Source: CBDUBU01 sp965365465 (GTDB lineage Bacteria > Bacteroidota > Rhodothermia > Rhodothermales > DASSAV01). From it: a DNA stretch of 5,868 nucleotides. Under the pieces are notes generated by a model. It was not told where the DNA came from and ran no database searches. It saw only the letters and a list, made by a program, of their open reading frames with translations. The stretch lies in contig CBDUBU010000264.1 of the NCBI GenBank assembly GCA_965365465.1, positions 1 to 5,868 on the forward strand. The letters are read 5' to 3'. Each line of letters opens with the position of its first letter. Within the stretch, counting starts at the first letter, position 1. A program made the position numbers and the translations under genes. Positions 1 through 5,868 of this stretch are shown here, in pieces.

Positions 1-1
1 C

Positions 2-1855
2 TCCCTTCCCGCGCTCCGGGACTTCCTGCAAAGGTACACCGACTTTCGGCTGAAAGTCATGGCTGCCCGTGATGCCGGCATGGATCAGGACCCGCAACTC
101 CAGAGCGAACTGAACGCCTACCGCACAGGCATGGCCCGCCCCTATCTCCTCGAGCAAAAGGTGCTCGATCCGATCATGCGCGACCTGTATGAGCGGGCCA
201 GACAGGACGTTCGGGCCAGCCATATCCTTATCCGGGTCGAACCGGATGACACGCCGGAGGATACCCTGGCCGCCTACCAGCGCATGGTCACCCTCGTGGA
301 TTCCATCCGGAACGGCGCCGACTTCGGCGAGATCGCGCTGCGGAATTCCGAAGATCCTTCCTCACGCAACAGAGGCGGCGTTGGCTACAAGGGCGATCTG
401 GGCTACTTCAGCGCAGGCAGGATGGTCCCTGAATTCGAGGACATGGCCTACACCACGCCTGCCGGCCAGATATCCCCAATATTCCGCACGCAGTTCGGTT
501 ACCACGTTCTGAAGGTCAGCGATTTCAAACCCTCGATGCCGGACATCCGGGTGGCGCACATCATGAGCGTGCCGCGCAGCGCTACGCCGGAAGACAGCCT
601 TGAAGCCCGGCAGCGCCTTGAAGAAGTGAGGGCGATGGCAGAAGCCGGTCAGGATTTTGCCGAACTGGCCCAACGGTACTCCGACGACAAGAATACCAGC
701 GGACAGGGAGGCGTGCTTCCGATCTATCTGAATTATTACACCCCGCAGGTCCCCCCTGCTTTCCAGGAAGCGGCCTGGTCCCTGGAAAACATCGGCGACC
801 TTTCGGACATCTTTCTTACCCGGTTCGGGTATCACTTCCTCAAGCTGGTGGAACGCAAGGATTTCAGCACCTACGAAGCCGCGTACGATGAACTGAAGAG
901 GATCGCCGGCCGGATGCCGCGCACCCGGGAGGCGGAACTGGAACTGGCAGCCTCCGTGCTGGAAAAGAACGGGTCTACCCTGGATTCCAGTTTTGTGTTT
1001 GAGCAGTTCAGTCAGGCGCCCCAGGATTCCCTGGCCGATGCCCTCTCCCGGACCAGCCTGCCGGAGGACGCGCTTGCCCGCACGGTAGCGACTGTCGGCG
1101 ACTCCTCATATAGCCTCGGCGATCTCGTCGACTTCTCGAAGCGCCTTCGGCTCAACGTTAACGCGGATGTCAGGCAGCAGCTCAGGTCGTTGATGGAGCA
1201 GTTCAGGAACGAAATAGCCATAGATTTTGCAGCCACCCGGCTTGAGGACGAAGACCCGGCGTTCGGGGCTATCATGGAAGAGTTCGAGGACGGGCTGCTC
1301 TTGTTCAAGCTGATGGAGGACTCGGTCTGGACGGTGGCTGCCCAGGACAGCGCGGCGGTTGAAGCTTTTTACAAGGCCCATGCCGAAGAATACACGTTCC
1401 CGGATCGGACGCGCCTCATCGGTTTCTACAGTGTTTCTGATTCCGTTTTGCAGTCGGTTTCGCAAAGGCTGGATGACGGCGTCTCCATAGCCACGCTGGC
1501 CGCTGAGTTCCGGGAGGATTCACTGGCCTCCGTCCGCATGGATACCACCTACGTCACGGACAAGACGGGGTCGATCTTTGACCATGCCCTTTCCGTCGCT
1601 CCGGGCAGCCACACCGAGATCCTTCCCAACCGCGGCCGGTATCTCTTGCTGGTCAACGACGGGGTGGACCCGGCGCGTCCGAAAACGCTCGAAGAGGCCC
1701 GGTCGGAGGCAATCAGCAGGTATCAGGAGATCGTGGAGGCCCGGTTGCTGGAGCGCCTTCGCAAGCGGTATAACGCCAGAACCTTCCCTGAGCACCTGGT
1801 TTACGTCTTTGACGGCGTCGCGCCTTCCTCGTCGATGTCGAGCGTGACTCCTTGA
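2..1855 (+). CDS. Large periplasmic parvulin (PpiC/SurA-type) peptidyl-prolyl isomerase, 5'-truncated
   Basis: The reading frame is open from base 2, and the residues before the first ATG (base 59) already fit the family (LRDFLQRYTDFRLKV), so the true start with signal peptide lies upstream of the window; 617 residues are visible. Numbered from base 2: an N-terminal SurA_N-like helical tail (1-70); parvulin domain 1 (about 70-174) with paired histidines in SHIL (H74) and YHVLKV (H168) and a flap GDLGYFSAGRMVPEFED; parvulin domain 2 (about 182-283) with AHIM (H186) and YHFLKL (H278); then a long helical C-terminal part ending in a degenerate parvulin-like region (about 448-556) whose final histidine is replaced (RYLLLV). 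Parvulins catalyse cis-trans isomerisation of X-Pro bonds; this type acts in the periplasm on outer-membrane and secreted proteins. The next gene follows after 39 bases, suggesting one operon. The family is clear; the substrates are unknown. Confidence 0.93.
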   Translation, partial: SLPALRDFLQRYTDFRLKVMAARDAGMDQDPQLQSELNAYRTGMARPYLLEQKVLDPIMRDLYERARQDVRASHILIRVEPDDTPEDTLAAYQRMVTLVDSIRNGADFGEIALRNSEDPSSRNRGGVGYKGDLGYFSAGRMVPEFEDMAYTTPAGQISPIFRTQFGYHVLKVSDFKPSMPDIRVAHIMSVPRSATPEDSLEARQRLEEVRAMAEAGQDFAELAQRYSDDKNTSGQGGVLPIYLNYYTPQVPPAFQEAAWSLENIGDLSDIFLTRFGYHFLKLVERKDFSTYEAAYDELKRIAGRMPRTREAELELAASVLEKNGSTLDSSFVFEQFSQAPQDSLADALSRTSLPEDALARTVATVGDSSYSLGDLVDFSKRLRLNVNADVRQQLRSLMEQFRNEIAIDFAATRLEDEDPAFGAIMEEFEDGLLLFKLMEDSVWTVAAQDSAAVEAFYKAHAEEYTFPDRTRLIGFYSVSDSVLQSVSQRLDDGVSIATLAAEFREDSLASVRMDTTYVTDKTGSIFDHALSVAPGSHTEILPNRGRYLLLVNDGVDPARPKTLEEARSEAISRYQEIVEARLLERLRKRYNARTFPEHLVYVFDGVAPSSSMSSVTP

Positions 1856-1894
1856 ACGCGGCGGAATCTTCTGCCGGGAAACAGGCGCTATCGT

Positions 1895-2761
1895 TTGCCT
1901 TTTTTCTCTCGATACCGACTGTGGATGCTCGCGGGACTCCTCGTTGCCGCTGCTGCCTCCGGATGCGAACAGCCGCTTCTGCAGCCGGACTATGTGGCGC
2001 GGGTAGGCGATCAGTACTATACACGCGAGGACCTGGCCGGCGCCCTGGCTACGCTGCCGGCTGAACAGGATACCGTAGAGGCGAGCAAGCAACTGATGGA
2101 ACAGTGGATCACGAATACGCTGCTCTACCGCGAAGCGCTGCGCCGGGGGCTGCGGAACGAACCGGAGGTCGTGCGTCTTCTGCGGGAGAACGAGCAGTCC
2201 GTGCTGGTGAGTTCATTGCTGAATCAGTTGTACGACGAAACCCCGCAGCCTCCTTCACCGGAGGAAGTAAAGGCTTATTTTGAACAGCACAAGGACGCGC
2301 TGCGGCTCCGGGAACCGTTTATCCGCGTTCGTTATCTCTCCAACCCGAACAAAGATTCTCTCGCGCTGGCCCGGCGCCTCCTTCAGCAGAGCAAGCCGGC
2401 TGCGCTTGATTCCATGTGGAACCGGGTCGTGCTTCGTTTTGCCGAAGACCCGCAGGGCGCCGGTGATCTCGCTGCTCATCACTACCCGAAAAGCCGTCTT
2501 TTTCTCTCCTTCCCGCTCGTACGTGCAGAACTGGACGGCCTGAGGGCCGGACAACTGTCGCGGGTGGTGAACGAGGGGGCCTCGTACCACCTCTTGCAAG
2601 TCATGGAGCTTGTTCCTGAAGGTTCGGCGCCCGAACTGGCATGGGTGCAGGACGATTTGATGCGCCGCCTCTCCATCCTGTCGAGGAAACAGATATATGC
2701 GCGTCAGGTTCAACGCTTGAGGAATGAAGCGCTGGCGCGTGAGGAACTCGAAGTGCGCTGA
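1895..2761 (+). CDS. SurA/PrsA-like lipoprotein with a degenerate parvulin domain
   Basis: A 288-residue predicted lipoprotein. The chosen start is TTG at 1895: it supplies a basic n-region (R6, R8), a hydrophobic stretch and a lipobox ASGC with Cys24. The in-frame ATG at 1925 would leave a signal peptide with no positive charge, and no strong ribosome binding site precedes either start. After Cys24 comes a SurA_N-like region (about 33-135) opening with VARVGDQYYTREDL and rich in helices, including YREALRRGL. Residues 141-240 resemble a parvulin fold by length and by the closing pattern LRAGQLSRVV followed by YHLLQVMEL (H232). The opening SHIL motif is replaced by RVRYLS, and the GGDLG flap is missing. 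Isomerase activity is therefore doubtful, and a holdase chaperone role is more likely. Glu at +2 gives no sign of inner-membrane retention, so outer-membrane anchoring facing the periplasm is inferred. It probably works with the flanking parvulin genes. Confidence 0.85.
   Translation: MPFFSRYRLWMLAGLLVAAAASGCEQPLLQPDYVARVGDQYYTREDLAGALATLPAEQDTVEASKQLMEQWITNTLLYREALRRGLRNEPEVVRLLRENEQSVLVSSLLNQLYDETPQPPSPEEVKAYFEQHKDALRLREPFIRVRYLSNPNKDSLALARRLLQQSKPAALDSMWNRVVLRFAEDPQGAGDLAAHHYPKSRLFLSFPLVRAELDGLRAGQLSRVVNEGASYHLLQVMELVPEGSAPELAWVQDDLMRRLSILSRKQIYARQVQRLRNEALAREELEVR
1964..1966 (+). other. Lipobox cysteine codon (predicted lipidation site)
   Basis: Codon 24 (TGC) of the lipoprotein gene read from the TTG at 1895. 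The preceding residues LLVAAAASG form the hydrophobic core and lipobox for signal peptidase II. The next residues, EQPLLQPDY, would form a short tether before the folded chaperone region. The residues after the cysteine do not obviously match the acidic surface-export signal known for some Bacteroidetes lipoproteins, so periplasmic orientation is the default inference. Confidence 0.75.
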
Positions 2762-2911
2762 ACAAGGCATCCTGACAAGAATCGACCCTCCTAGAGCCGG
2801 AGTTCATGGCGCTGCAATATTGGCTGCTGGACCGCGTTCCTGTACCACCGGAGAGCCTGCTCTGCAAGGAGAGCGCTTTTTTCCGTCGTTTCATCATATT
2901 TTGACCGTAAC
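2762..2911 (+). other. 150-base intergenic region before surA
   Basis: This is the longest gap in the window. It holds a weak hairpin followed by six T at 2859-2882 (listed separately) and an AT-rich patch TATTTTG at 2897-2903. That patch is one base short of the Bacteroidetes -7 element TAnnTTTG, has no convincing -33 partner, and lies only 8 bases from the surA ATG. An ORF of 32 codons (ATG 2806, TGA 2902-2904) is present, but its protein resembles nothing I recognise. The gap may separate surA into its own transcription unit, but no promoter can be called with confidence. Confidence 0.4.
2859..2882 (+). terminator. Weak candidate intrinsic terminator after the lipoprotein gene
   Basis: The arms GCTCT (2859-2863) and AGAGC (2870-2874) can pair around a six-base loop GCAAGG, with a T-G wobble extending the stem. 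Two bases later comes a run of six T (2877-2882). A second copy of AGAGC at 2852-2856 could compete for the same GCTCT arm. The stem is only five pairs, weaker than a typical terminator, so this is tentative. If real, it would reduce read-through from the upstream parvulin genes into surA. Confidence 0.25.
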
Positions 2912-4282
2912 ATGACCTTTATCAGAACCGTTCGCCGCGCAACGTATTTCGTGGCGACATGCTTCGTTTTCTCGCTGCTGCTCCCTTCTTCTCTTTTTGC
3001 GCAGACCAGCGAAGTGGTGGATGAAATCGTGGCTGTCGTGGGAGATCAGATCATTCTCCGCTCCGACGTGGACGGCTTTGTAGCCGGCTACATCCAGCAG
3101 CAACAGGTTCCCTACTCCGAGAATCTCTGGATGGAGGCGCTGAACCAGCTTATCGATCAGAAAGTGATGACCGTTCACGCCCGGCGCGATACGACGATCA
3201 AAGTCGAGGATGCGCAGGTAGAACAGTCGCTTACGCAGCGCATCAATCAGCTTACCGCGCAGGTTGGCGGGCAGAACGAACTGGAAGAGCTTTACGGAAA
3301 AAGCACGCTTCAGATCAAAGATGAGTTGCGGAGCGAATTCCGCGACCGGATGCTGGCCGAACAGTTTCAGAACAGAAAGCTCCGGCAAATTCGGGTTACT
3401 CCGACCGAGGTGAAGGACTGGTTCTCCCAGTTTCCCACCGACTCGCTGCCGACGCTGCCCGACCTCGTGCGTGTTTCGCACATCGTCCGGTATCCCGAAA
3501 TCACCGAGGCAGCGCGAAACGAAGCGATGGAAATCATCTCCGCCATTCGAGACTCCGTCGTGAACGGCGGCGCTTCGTTTGAAACCCTCGCCACACAGTT
3601 TTCCGACGACCTCGCCTCAGCGCGAAACGGCGGGCGCGACTCGGGGCGGCGACTGGGCGAACTCGTGCCGGAGTTTGCGGCGGTGGCCTCACGGATTCCC
3701 ATCGGAGAGATCTCGCAGGTTTTTGAAACCCAGTTCGGCCTGCACATCCTCCGCGTCAACGAGCGCCGGGGCGATGTCATCGACTATAACCATATCCTCA
3801 TCCGCTTCGATGAAAGCAAGTCGGATCCGACCAATGCCATTGCTTACCTGAACGCCGTCCGCGATTCGATCCTGGCCGAAGAAATCCCCTTTGAACGCAT
3901 GACGCGCATCCATTCCGAAGAGGAATCGACAGCCATGAACGGCGGACGGGTGGTCGAACCCCGAAGCGGTGAAAGGGACCTGCCGCTCAACGCGCTCGGG
4001 CCTTCCTGGCGCAACACGATCAGCAGTCTCAAGGAGGGCGAGATCAGCGAACCCGCCGAAGTGGAATTGCTGGACGGACGCAAGGCATATCATATCCTGC
4101 TGCTGCAACGGCGCACCCCTTCCCACCGCGTGGGCATCGAGGAGGATTACGAGCGGATCGAACAGATCGCGCTTCAGGAAAAGCAGAACCGCGAATTGCG
4201 TAAATGGCTCGACAAACTGCGGGAAGATGTTTACGTGGAACTGCACGGCAAAGCCGAGGACCTTTCCGTCGCCTCCCGATAA
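2912..4282 (+). CDS. surA: SurA-type periplasmic chaperone / peptidyl-prolyl isomerase
   Basis: A complete 456-residue protein, close to the usual SurA length. The N-terminus has basic residues (R5, R8, R9), a hydrophobic core and a signal peptidase I site LFA-QT after residue 30. The mature protein opens with the SurA hallmark DEIVAVVGDQIILRSDV (residues 37-53), followed by the helical SurA_N chaperone module to about 170. Parvulin domain 1 spans about 185-284 (SH at 189-190, LHILRV with H278) and domain 2 about 290-399 (NHILIR with H294, YHILLL with H393). A C-terminal helix (about 408-444) would pack back on the N-domain as in known SurA. SurA escorts unfolded outer-membrane proteins through the periplasm to the BAM complex. 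The flap of domain 1 reads GGRDSGRRLGELVPEF and lacks the usual aromatic residue, so this domain may be weakly active. No Shine-Dalgarno sequence precedes the ATG. SurA identity is strong; catalytic activity is inferred. Confidence 0.93.
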   Translation: MTFIRTVRRATYFVATCFVFSLLLPSSLFAQTSEVVDEIVAVVGDQIILRSDVDGFVAGYIQQQQVPYSENLWMEALNQLIDQKVMTVHARRDTTIKVEDAQVEQSLTQRINQLTAQVGGQNELEELYGKSTLQIKDELRSEFRDRMLAEQFQNRKLRQIRVTPTEVKDWFSQFPTDSLPTLPDLVRVSHIVRYPEITEAARNEAMEIISAIRDSVVNGGASFETLATQFSDDLASARNGGRDSGRRLGELVPEFAAVASRIPIGEISQVFETQFGLHILRVNERRGDVIDYNHILIRFDESKSDPTNAIAYLNAVRDSILAEEIPFERMTRIHSEEESTAMNGGRVVEPRSGERDLPLNALGPSWRNTISSLKEGEISEPAEVELLDGRKAYHILLLQRRTPSHRVGIEEDYERIEQIALQEKQNRELRKWLDKLREDVYVELHGKAEDLSVASR

Positions 4283-4359
4283 CTGCTATCCCGCAACGCT
4301 CTTTTGTTCGAGCGGGGCGTTAAACCCGTGCGCCCGCCCTCACCTTTTTACAGCCTCTT
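4283..4359 (+). other. 77-base spacer between surA and the MoxR gene
   Basis: It contains a possible hairpin: CGCTC (4297-4301) with GAGCG (4310-4314), loop of eight bases. An alternative outer pairing is AACGC (4295-4299) with GCGTT (4317-4321). No T-run follows directly, so it is not a convincing terminator, and no promoter or ribosome binding site can be recognised. The MoxR gene could be cotranscribed with surA. Confidence 0.35.
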
Positions 4360-5379
4360 ATGCCTGAAGCAGCACGCTCCGTCGCTACCGACCCCGGCAC
4401 CCTTTCCGTTCTCCACGATGCCTACCGGCGTTTGAAAAGCGAAATCGGGAAAGTCATCGTCGGACAGGACGACATCATCGACCATGTTTTCGTAGGGCTT
4501 CTCTGTCGCGGGCATATCCTGCTTGTCGGGGTGCCCGGCCTGGCAAAAACCCTTCTGGTTCGCACCCTGGCCCAGACTCTGAAACTGCGCTTCAACCGCA
4601 TCCAGTTTACGCCGGACCTGATGCCGAGCGACATAACGGGAACGGAGATCATCGAAGAAGATATGCAGTCGGGGCGGCGCGCCTTCAAGTTCGTACATGG
4701 GCCGGTGTTCGCCAACATCGTGCTGGCCGACGAGATCAACCGAACGCCGCCCAAGACGCAGGCCGCGCTTCTGGAGGCCATGCAGGAACACCATGTCACG
4801 GCAGCCGGAGAGACGTTCGTGCTGGAGGAACCCTTTTTCGTGCTCGCCACACAGAACCCTATCGAGCAGGAAGGCACCTATCCCCTGCCGGAAGCACAGC
4901 TCGACCGGTTCATGCTCAACCTGTGGCTCGATTATCCTTCGTTCAGGGAGGAGGTCGATGTGGTGCGCAACACGACGAGCGCCAACCATGCCGCCATCCA
5001 CCAGGTGATGTCTGCCGAGGAATTGCTGGACTTCCAGGAGTTCATCCGGCACGTCCCTGTGGCCGACAACGTCATTGAGTATGCCGTTTCGCTCGTGGCG
5101 CAAACCCGCCCCGGTCGGGACGGAGCGCCTGATTTCGTCAACAACTACTTGAGTTATGGCGCAGGGCCTCGCGCTTCCCAGTACCTCATTCTCGGCGCAA
5201 AGGCATTCGCCGCGCTGGACGGGCGGCTCACACCGCTGATCGAGGATGTCCGGCGCATCGCGGTGCCAGTGCTCCGCCACCGGATCGTTCCCAGCTTTAA
5301 CGCCGATGCGGACGGCGTCACGGCCGTTGACATCGTGAACCGGCTGCTGTCGCTGAAATCACCCCGACCCAACGGCTGA
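4360..5379 (+). CDS. MoxR-family AAA+ ATPase
   Basis: A complete 339-residue cytoplasmic protein of typical MoxR length. Visible motifs: an N-terminal helix leading into KVIVGQDDII (31-40), Walker A GVPGLAKT (57-64), Walker B VLADEINR (121-128), sensor 1 ATQNP (163-167), the conserved EAQLDRF (178-184), and the sensor 2 region with GPRAS (269-273, R271) in the C-terminal lid. All ATP-binding and hydrolysis residues look intact. MoxR ATPases are chaperone-like remodelling machines that usually act with VWA-domain or DUF58 proteins encoded just downstream, for example in complex maturation or stress tolerance. Here the downstream gene is an oxidoreductase, and upstream lies the parvulin series, so an envelope-related role is suggested by context only. 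The ATG at 4360 is preceded by a pyrimidine-rich stretch with no Shine-Dalgarno. I give no symbol because the original moxR belongs to methanol oxidation clusters. Confidence 0.95.
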   Translation: MPEAARSVATDPGTLSVLHDAYRRLKSEIGKVIVGQDDIIDHVFVGLLCRGHILLVGVPGLAKTLLVRTLAQTLKLRFNRIQFTPDLMPSDITGTEIIEEDMQSGRRAFKFVHGPVFANIVLADEINRTPPKTQAALLEAMQEHHVTAAGETFVLEEPFFVLATQNPIEQEGTYPLPEAQLDRFMLNLWLDYPSFREEVDVVRNTTSANHAAIHQVMSAEELLDFQEFIRHVPVADNVIEYAVSLVAQTRPGRDGAPDFVNNYLSYGAGPRASQYLILGAKAFAALDGRLTPLIEDVRRIAVPVLRHRIVPSFNADADGVTAVDIVNRLLSLKSPRPNG

Positions 5380-5413
5380 TCGTAAAGACGCCAACATCCA
5401 CGCCGGATCAGGT

Positions 5414-5868
5414 ATGCGCGTACTACTCGTCGGCGGAGGCCATGCGATGCTCCCCACATTACAGTCGGCAGGCTGGTGGACGCGCCGGGGCATAAACGTA
5501 ACGCTGGTCACGCCGGATCGGCATCTCTATTATTCCGGCATGACGCCCGAATCCCTCGGCGGCGTCTATACCGCCGATCAGATGCGCATCGACCTTGCTG
5601 ATCTGTGCCGGCAGGCATCCGTCGATTTCATCCCTGTGTGGGCCGACGCGCTCGACCTCTCCGGCAAGACCCTTGCTGCTTCCAACGGGCAGTCATTTCC
5701 TTTCGATCTGATCGCCTTCGACGTGGGCAGCCGCAACCCCGGTCTGATCGACGGCGTCATTCCCACCAAGCCGCTGCACCTCACGGAAGCGCTGGCAATG
5801 CGCCTCGAACGAGCCGACCGGGGTGAGGCCCCGCCGCTGTCCGTGCTCATAGCAGGCGGGGGCGCAGC
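5414..5868 (+). CDS. FAD/NAD(P)-dependent oxidoreductase, SelD-associated (Ndh-like) type, 3'-truncated
   Basis: The frame is open from ATG 5414 to the window end: 151 full codons, with the rest of the gene outside. The start falls right at the first Rossmann strand, MRVLLVGGGHAML, a GxGxxG-type FAD-binding loop, so this ATG is well placed. Further on come VTLVTPDRHLYYSGMTPES (29-47), an acidic and helical segment DQMRIDLADLC (55-65), FDLIAFDVGSRN (97-108) before the linker to the second domain, and the second nucleotide-binding loop VLIAGGGA (144-151) just at the edge. The GGGHA opening together with the YSGM motif recalls the flavoprotein module found fused to or beside selenide water dikinase SelD (a type-II NADH dehydrogenase-like fold). 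A plain pyridine nucleotide-disulfide oxidoreductase is the alternative. It lies 34 bases after the MoxR gene and may be cotranscribed with it. The C-terminal half, and whether a SelD domain follows, cannot be seen. Confidence 0.85.
   Translation, partial: MRVLLVGGGHAMLPTLQSAGWWTRRGINVTLVTPDRHLYYSGMTPESLGGVYTADQMRIDLADLCRQASVDFIPVWADALDLSGKTLAASNGQSFPFDLIAFDVGSRNPGLIDGVIPTKPLHLTEALAMRLERADRGEAPPLSVLIAGGGA

Noticed and set aside
1853..1897. The first gene and the lipoprotein gene are in the same frame, separated by one stop codon, suggesting a possible fusion or read-through
   Set aside because: The second frame has its own signal peptide and lipobox right after the stop, which makes sense only for a separate protein. 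Sharing a frame has a one-in-three chance.
1852..2064. A TTG-started 70-codon frame overlapping the stop of the first gene, with a signal-like hydrophobic stretch
   Set aside because: It runs out of frame through the start of the lipoprotein gene, whose lipobox and SurA-like region are convincing. The hydrophobic stretch is a by-product of the overlapping T-rich sequence.
2806..2904. Small ORF of 32 codons in the gap before surA
   Set aside because: The GGAG before it is only three bases from the ATG, the product has no recognisable feature, and it overlaps the candidate hairpin. It could be chance.
2894..4246. Minus-strand open frames (195 and 185 codons) opposite surA
   Set aside because: They are antisense to a clear SurA reading frame, with low-complexity basic or histidine-rich products and no start context.
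4297..4321. Hairpin between surA and the MoxR gene as a terminator
   Set aside because: No T-run follows the stem directly, and two alternative short pairings compete; there is not enough to call a terminator.
4348..5280. Long minus-strand open frame of 310 codons opposite the MoxR gene
   Set aside because: It lies almost fully antisense to an ATPase gene with all motifs intact. The translated product has no recognisable domain, and such frames are expected opposite GC-rich genes.
5399..5519. An 11-base direct repeat CACGCCGGATC at 5399-5409 and 5509-5519
   Set aside because: It is short and GC-rich, one copy lies inside coding sequence (TPDR region), and there is no further structure around it; chance is the simplest explanation.

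Overview
This window is a compact, entirely plus-strand, GC-rich bacterial segment. It carries five protein-coding genes: three complete, one cut at its 5' end and one cut at its 3' end. Bacteroidota in the broad sense is the most likely source, perhaps a Rhodothermales or Salinibacter-like lineage. The reasons are the row of parvulin-type peptidyl-prolyl isomerases next to a MoxR ATPase, the long multi-parvulin architecture of the first gene, and the absence of convincing Shine-Dalgarno sequences before any start. The taxon is an inference from memory of gene order and protein style, not from a search.

Layout: (1) bases 2-1855 hold the 3' part of a large periplasmic parvulin protein with two recognisable rotamase domains and a third degenerate one. 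(2) Bases 1895-2761 encode a lipoprotein with a SurA/PrsA-like N-terminal chaperone region and a degenerate parvulin domain, probably starting at TTG. (3) A 150-base gap has a weak hairpin followed by six T. (4) Bases 2912-4282 encode a SurA-type chaperone with a signal peptide and two parvulin domains. (5) After 77 bases comes a MoxR-family AAA+ ATPase (4360-5379). (6) After 34 bases comes the start of an FAD/NAD(P)-binding oxidoreductase of the type found fused to or beside selenide water dikinase (5414 to the window end).

Functionally, genes 1-3 look like a periplasmic, outer-membrane-protein biogenesis and folding cassette: one large parvulin protein, one membrane-anchored SurA-like lipoprotein and one soluble SurA. 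The MoxR ATPase is cytoplasmic and would normally act as a chaperone-like remodelling ATPase with VWA/DUF58 partners, which are not in this window. The last gene looks metabolically unrelated and may mark the end of the cassette.

I saw no tRNA, rRNA, CRISPR array, insertion sequence or phage-like gene. I do not see a clearly new biological system. The points most worth a second look are the three tandem, progressively degenerate parvulin proteins, the MoxR without visible partners, and the possible SelD link of the truncated oxidoreductase.
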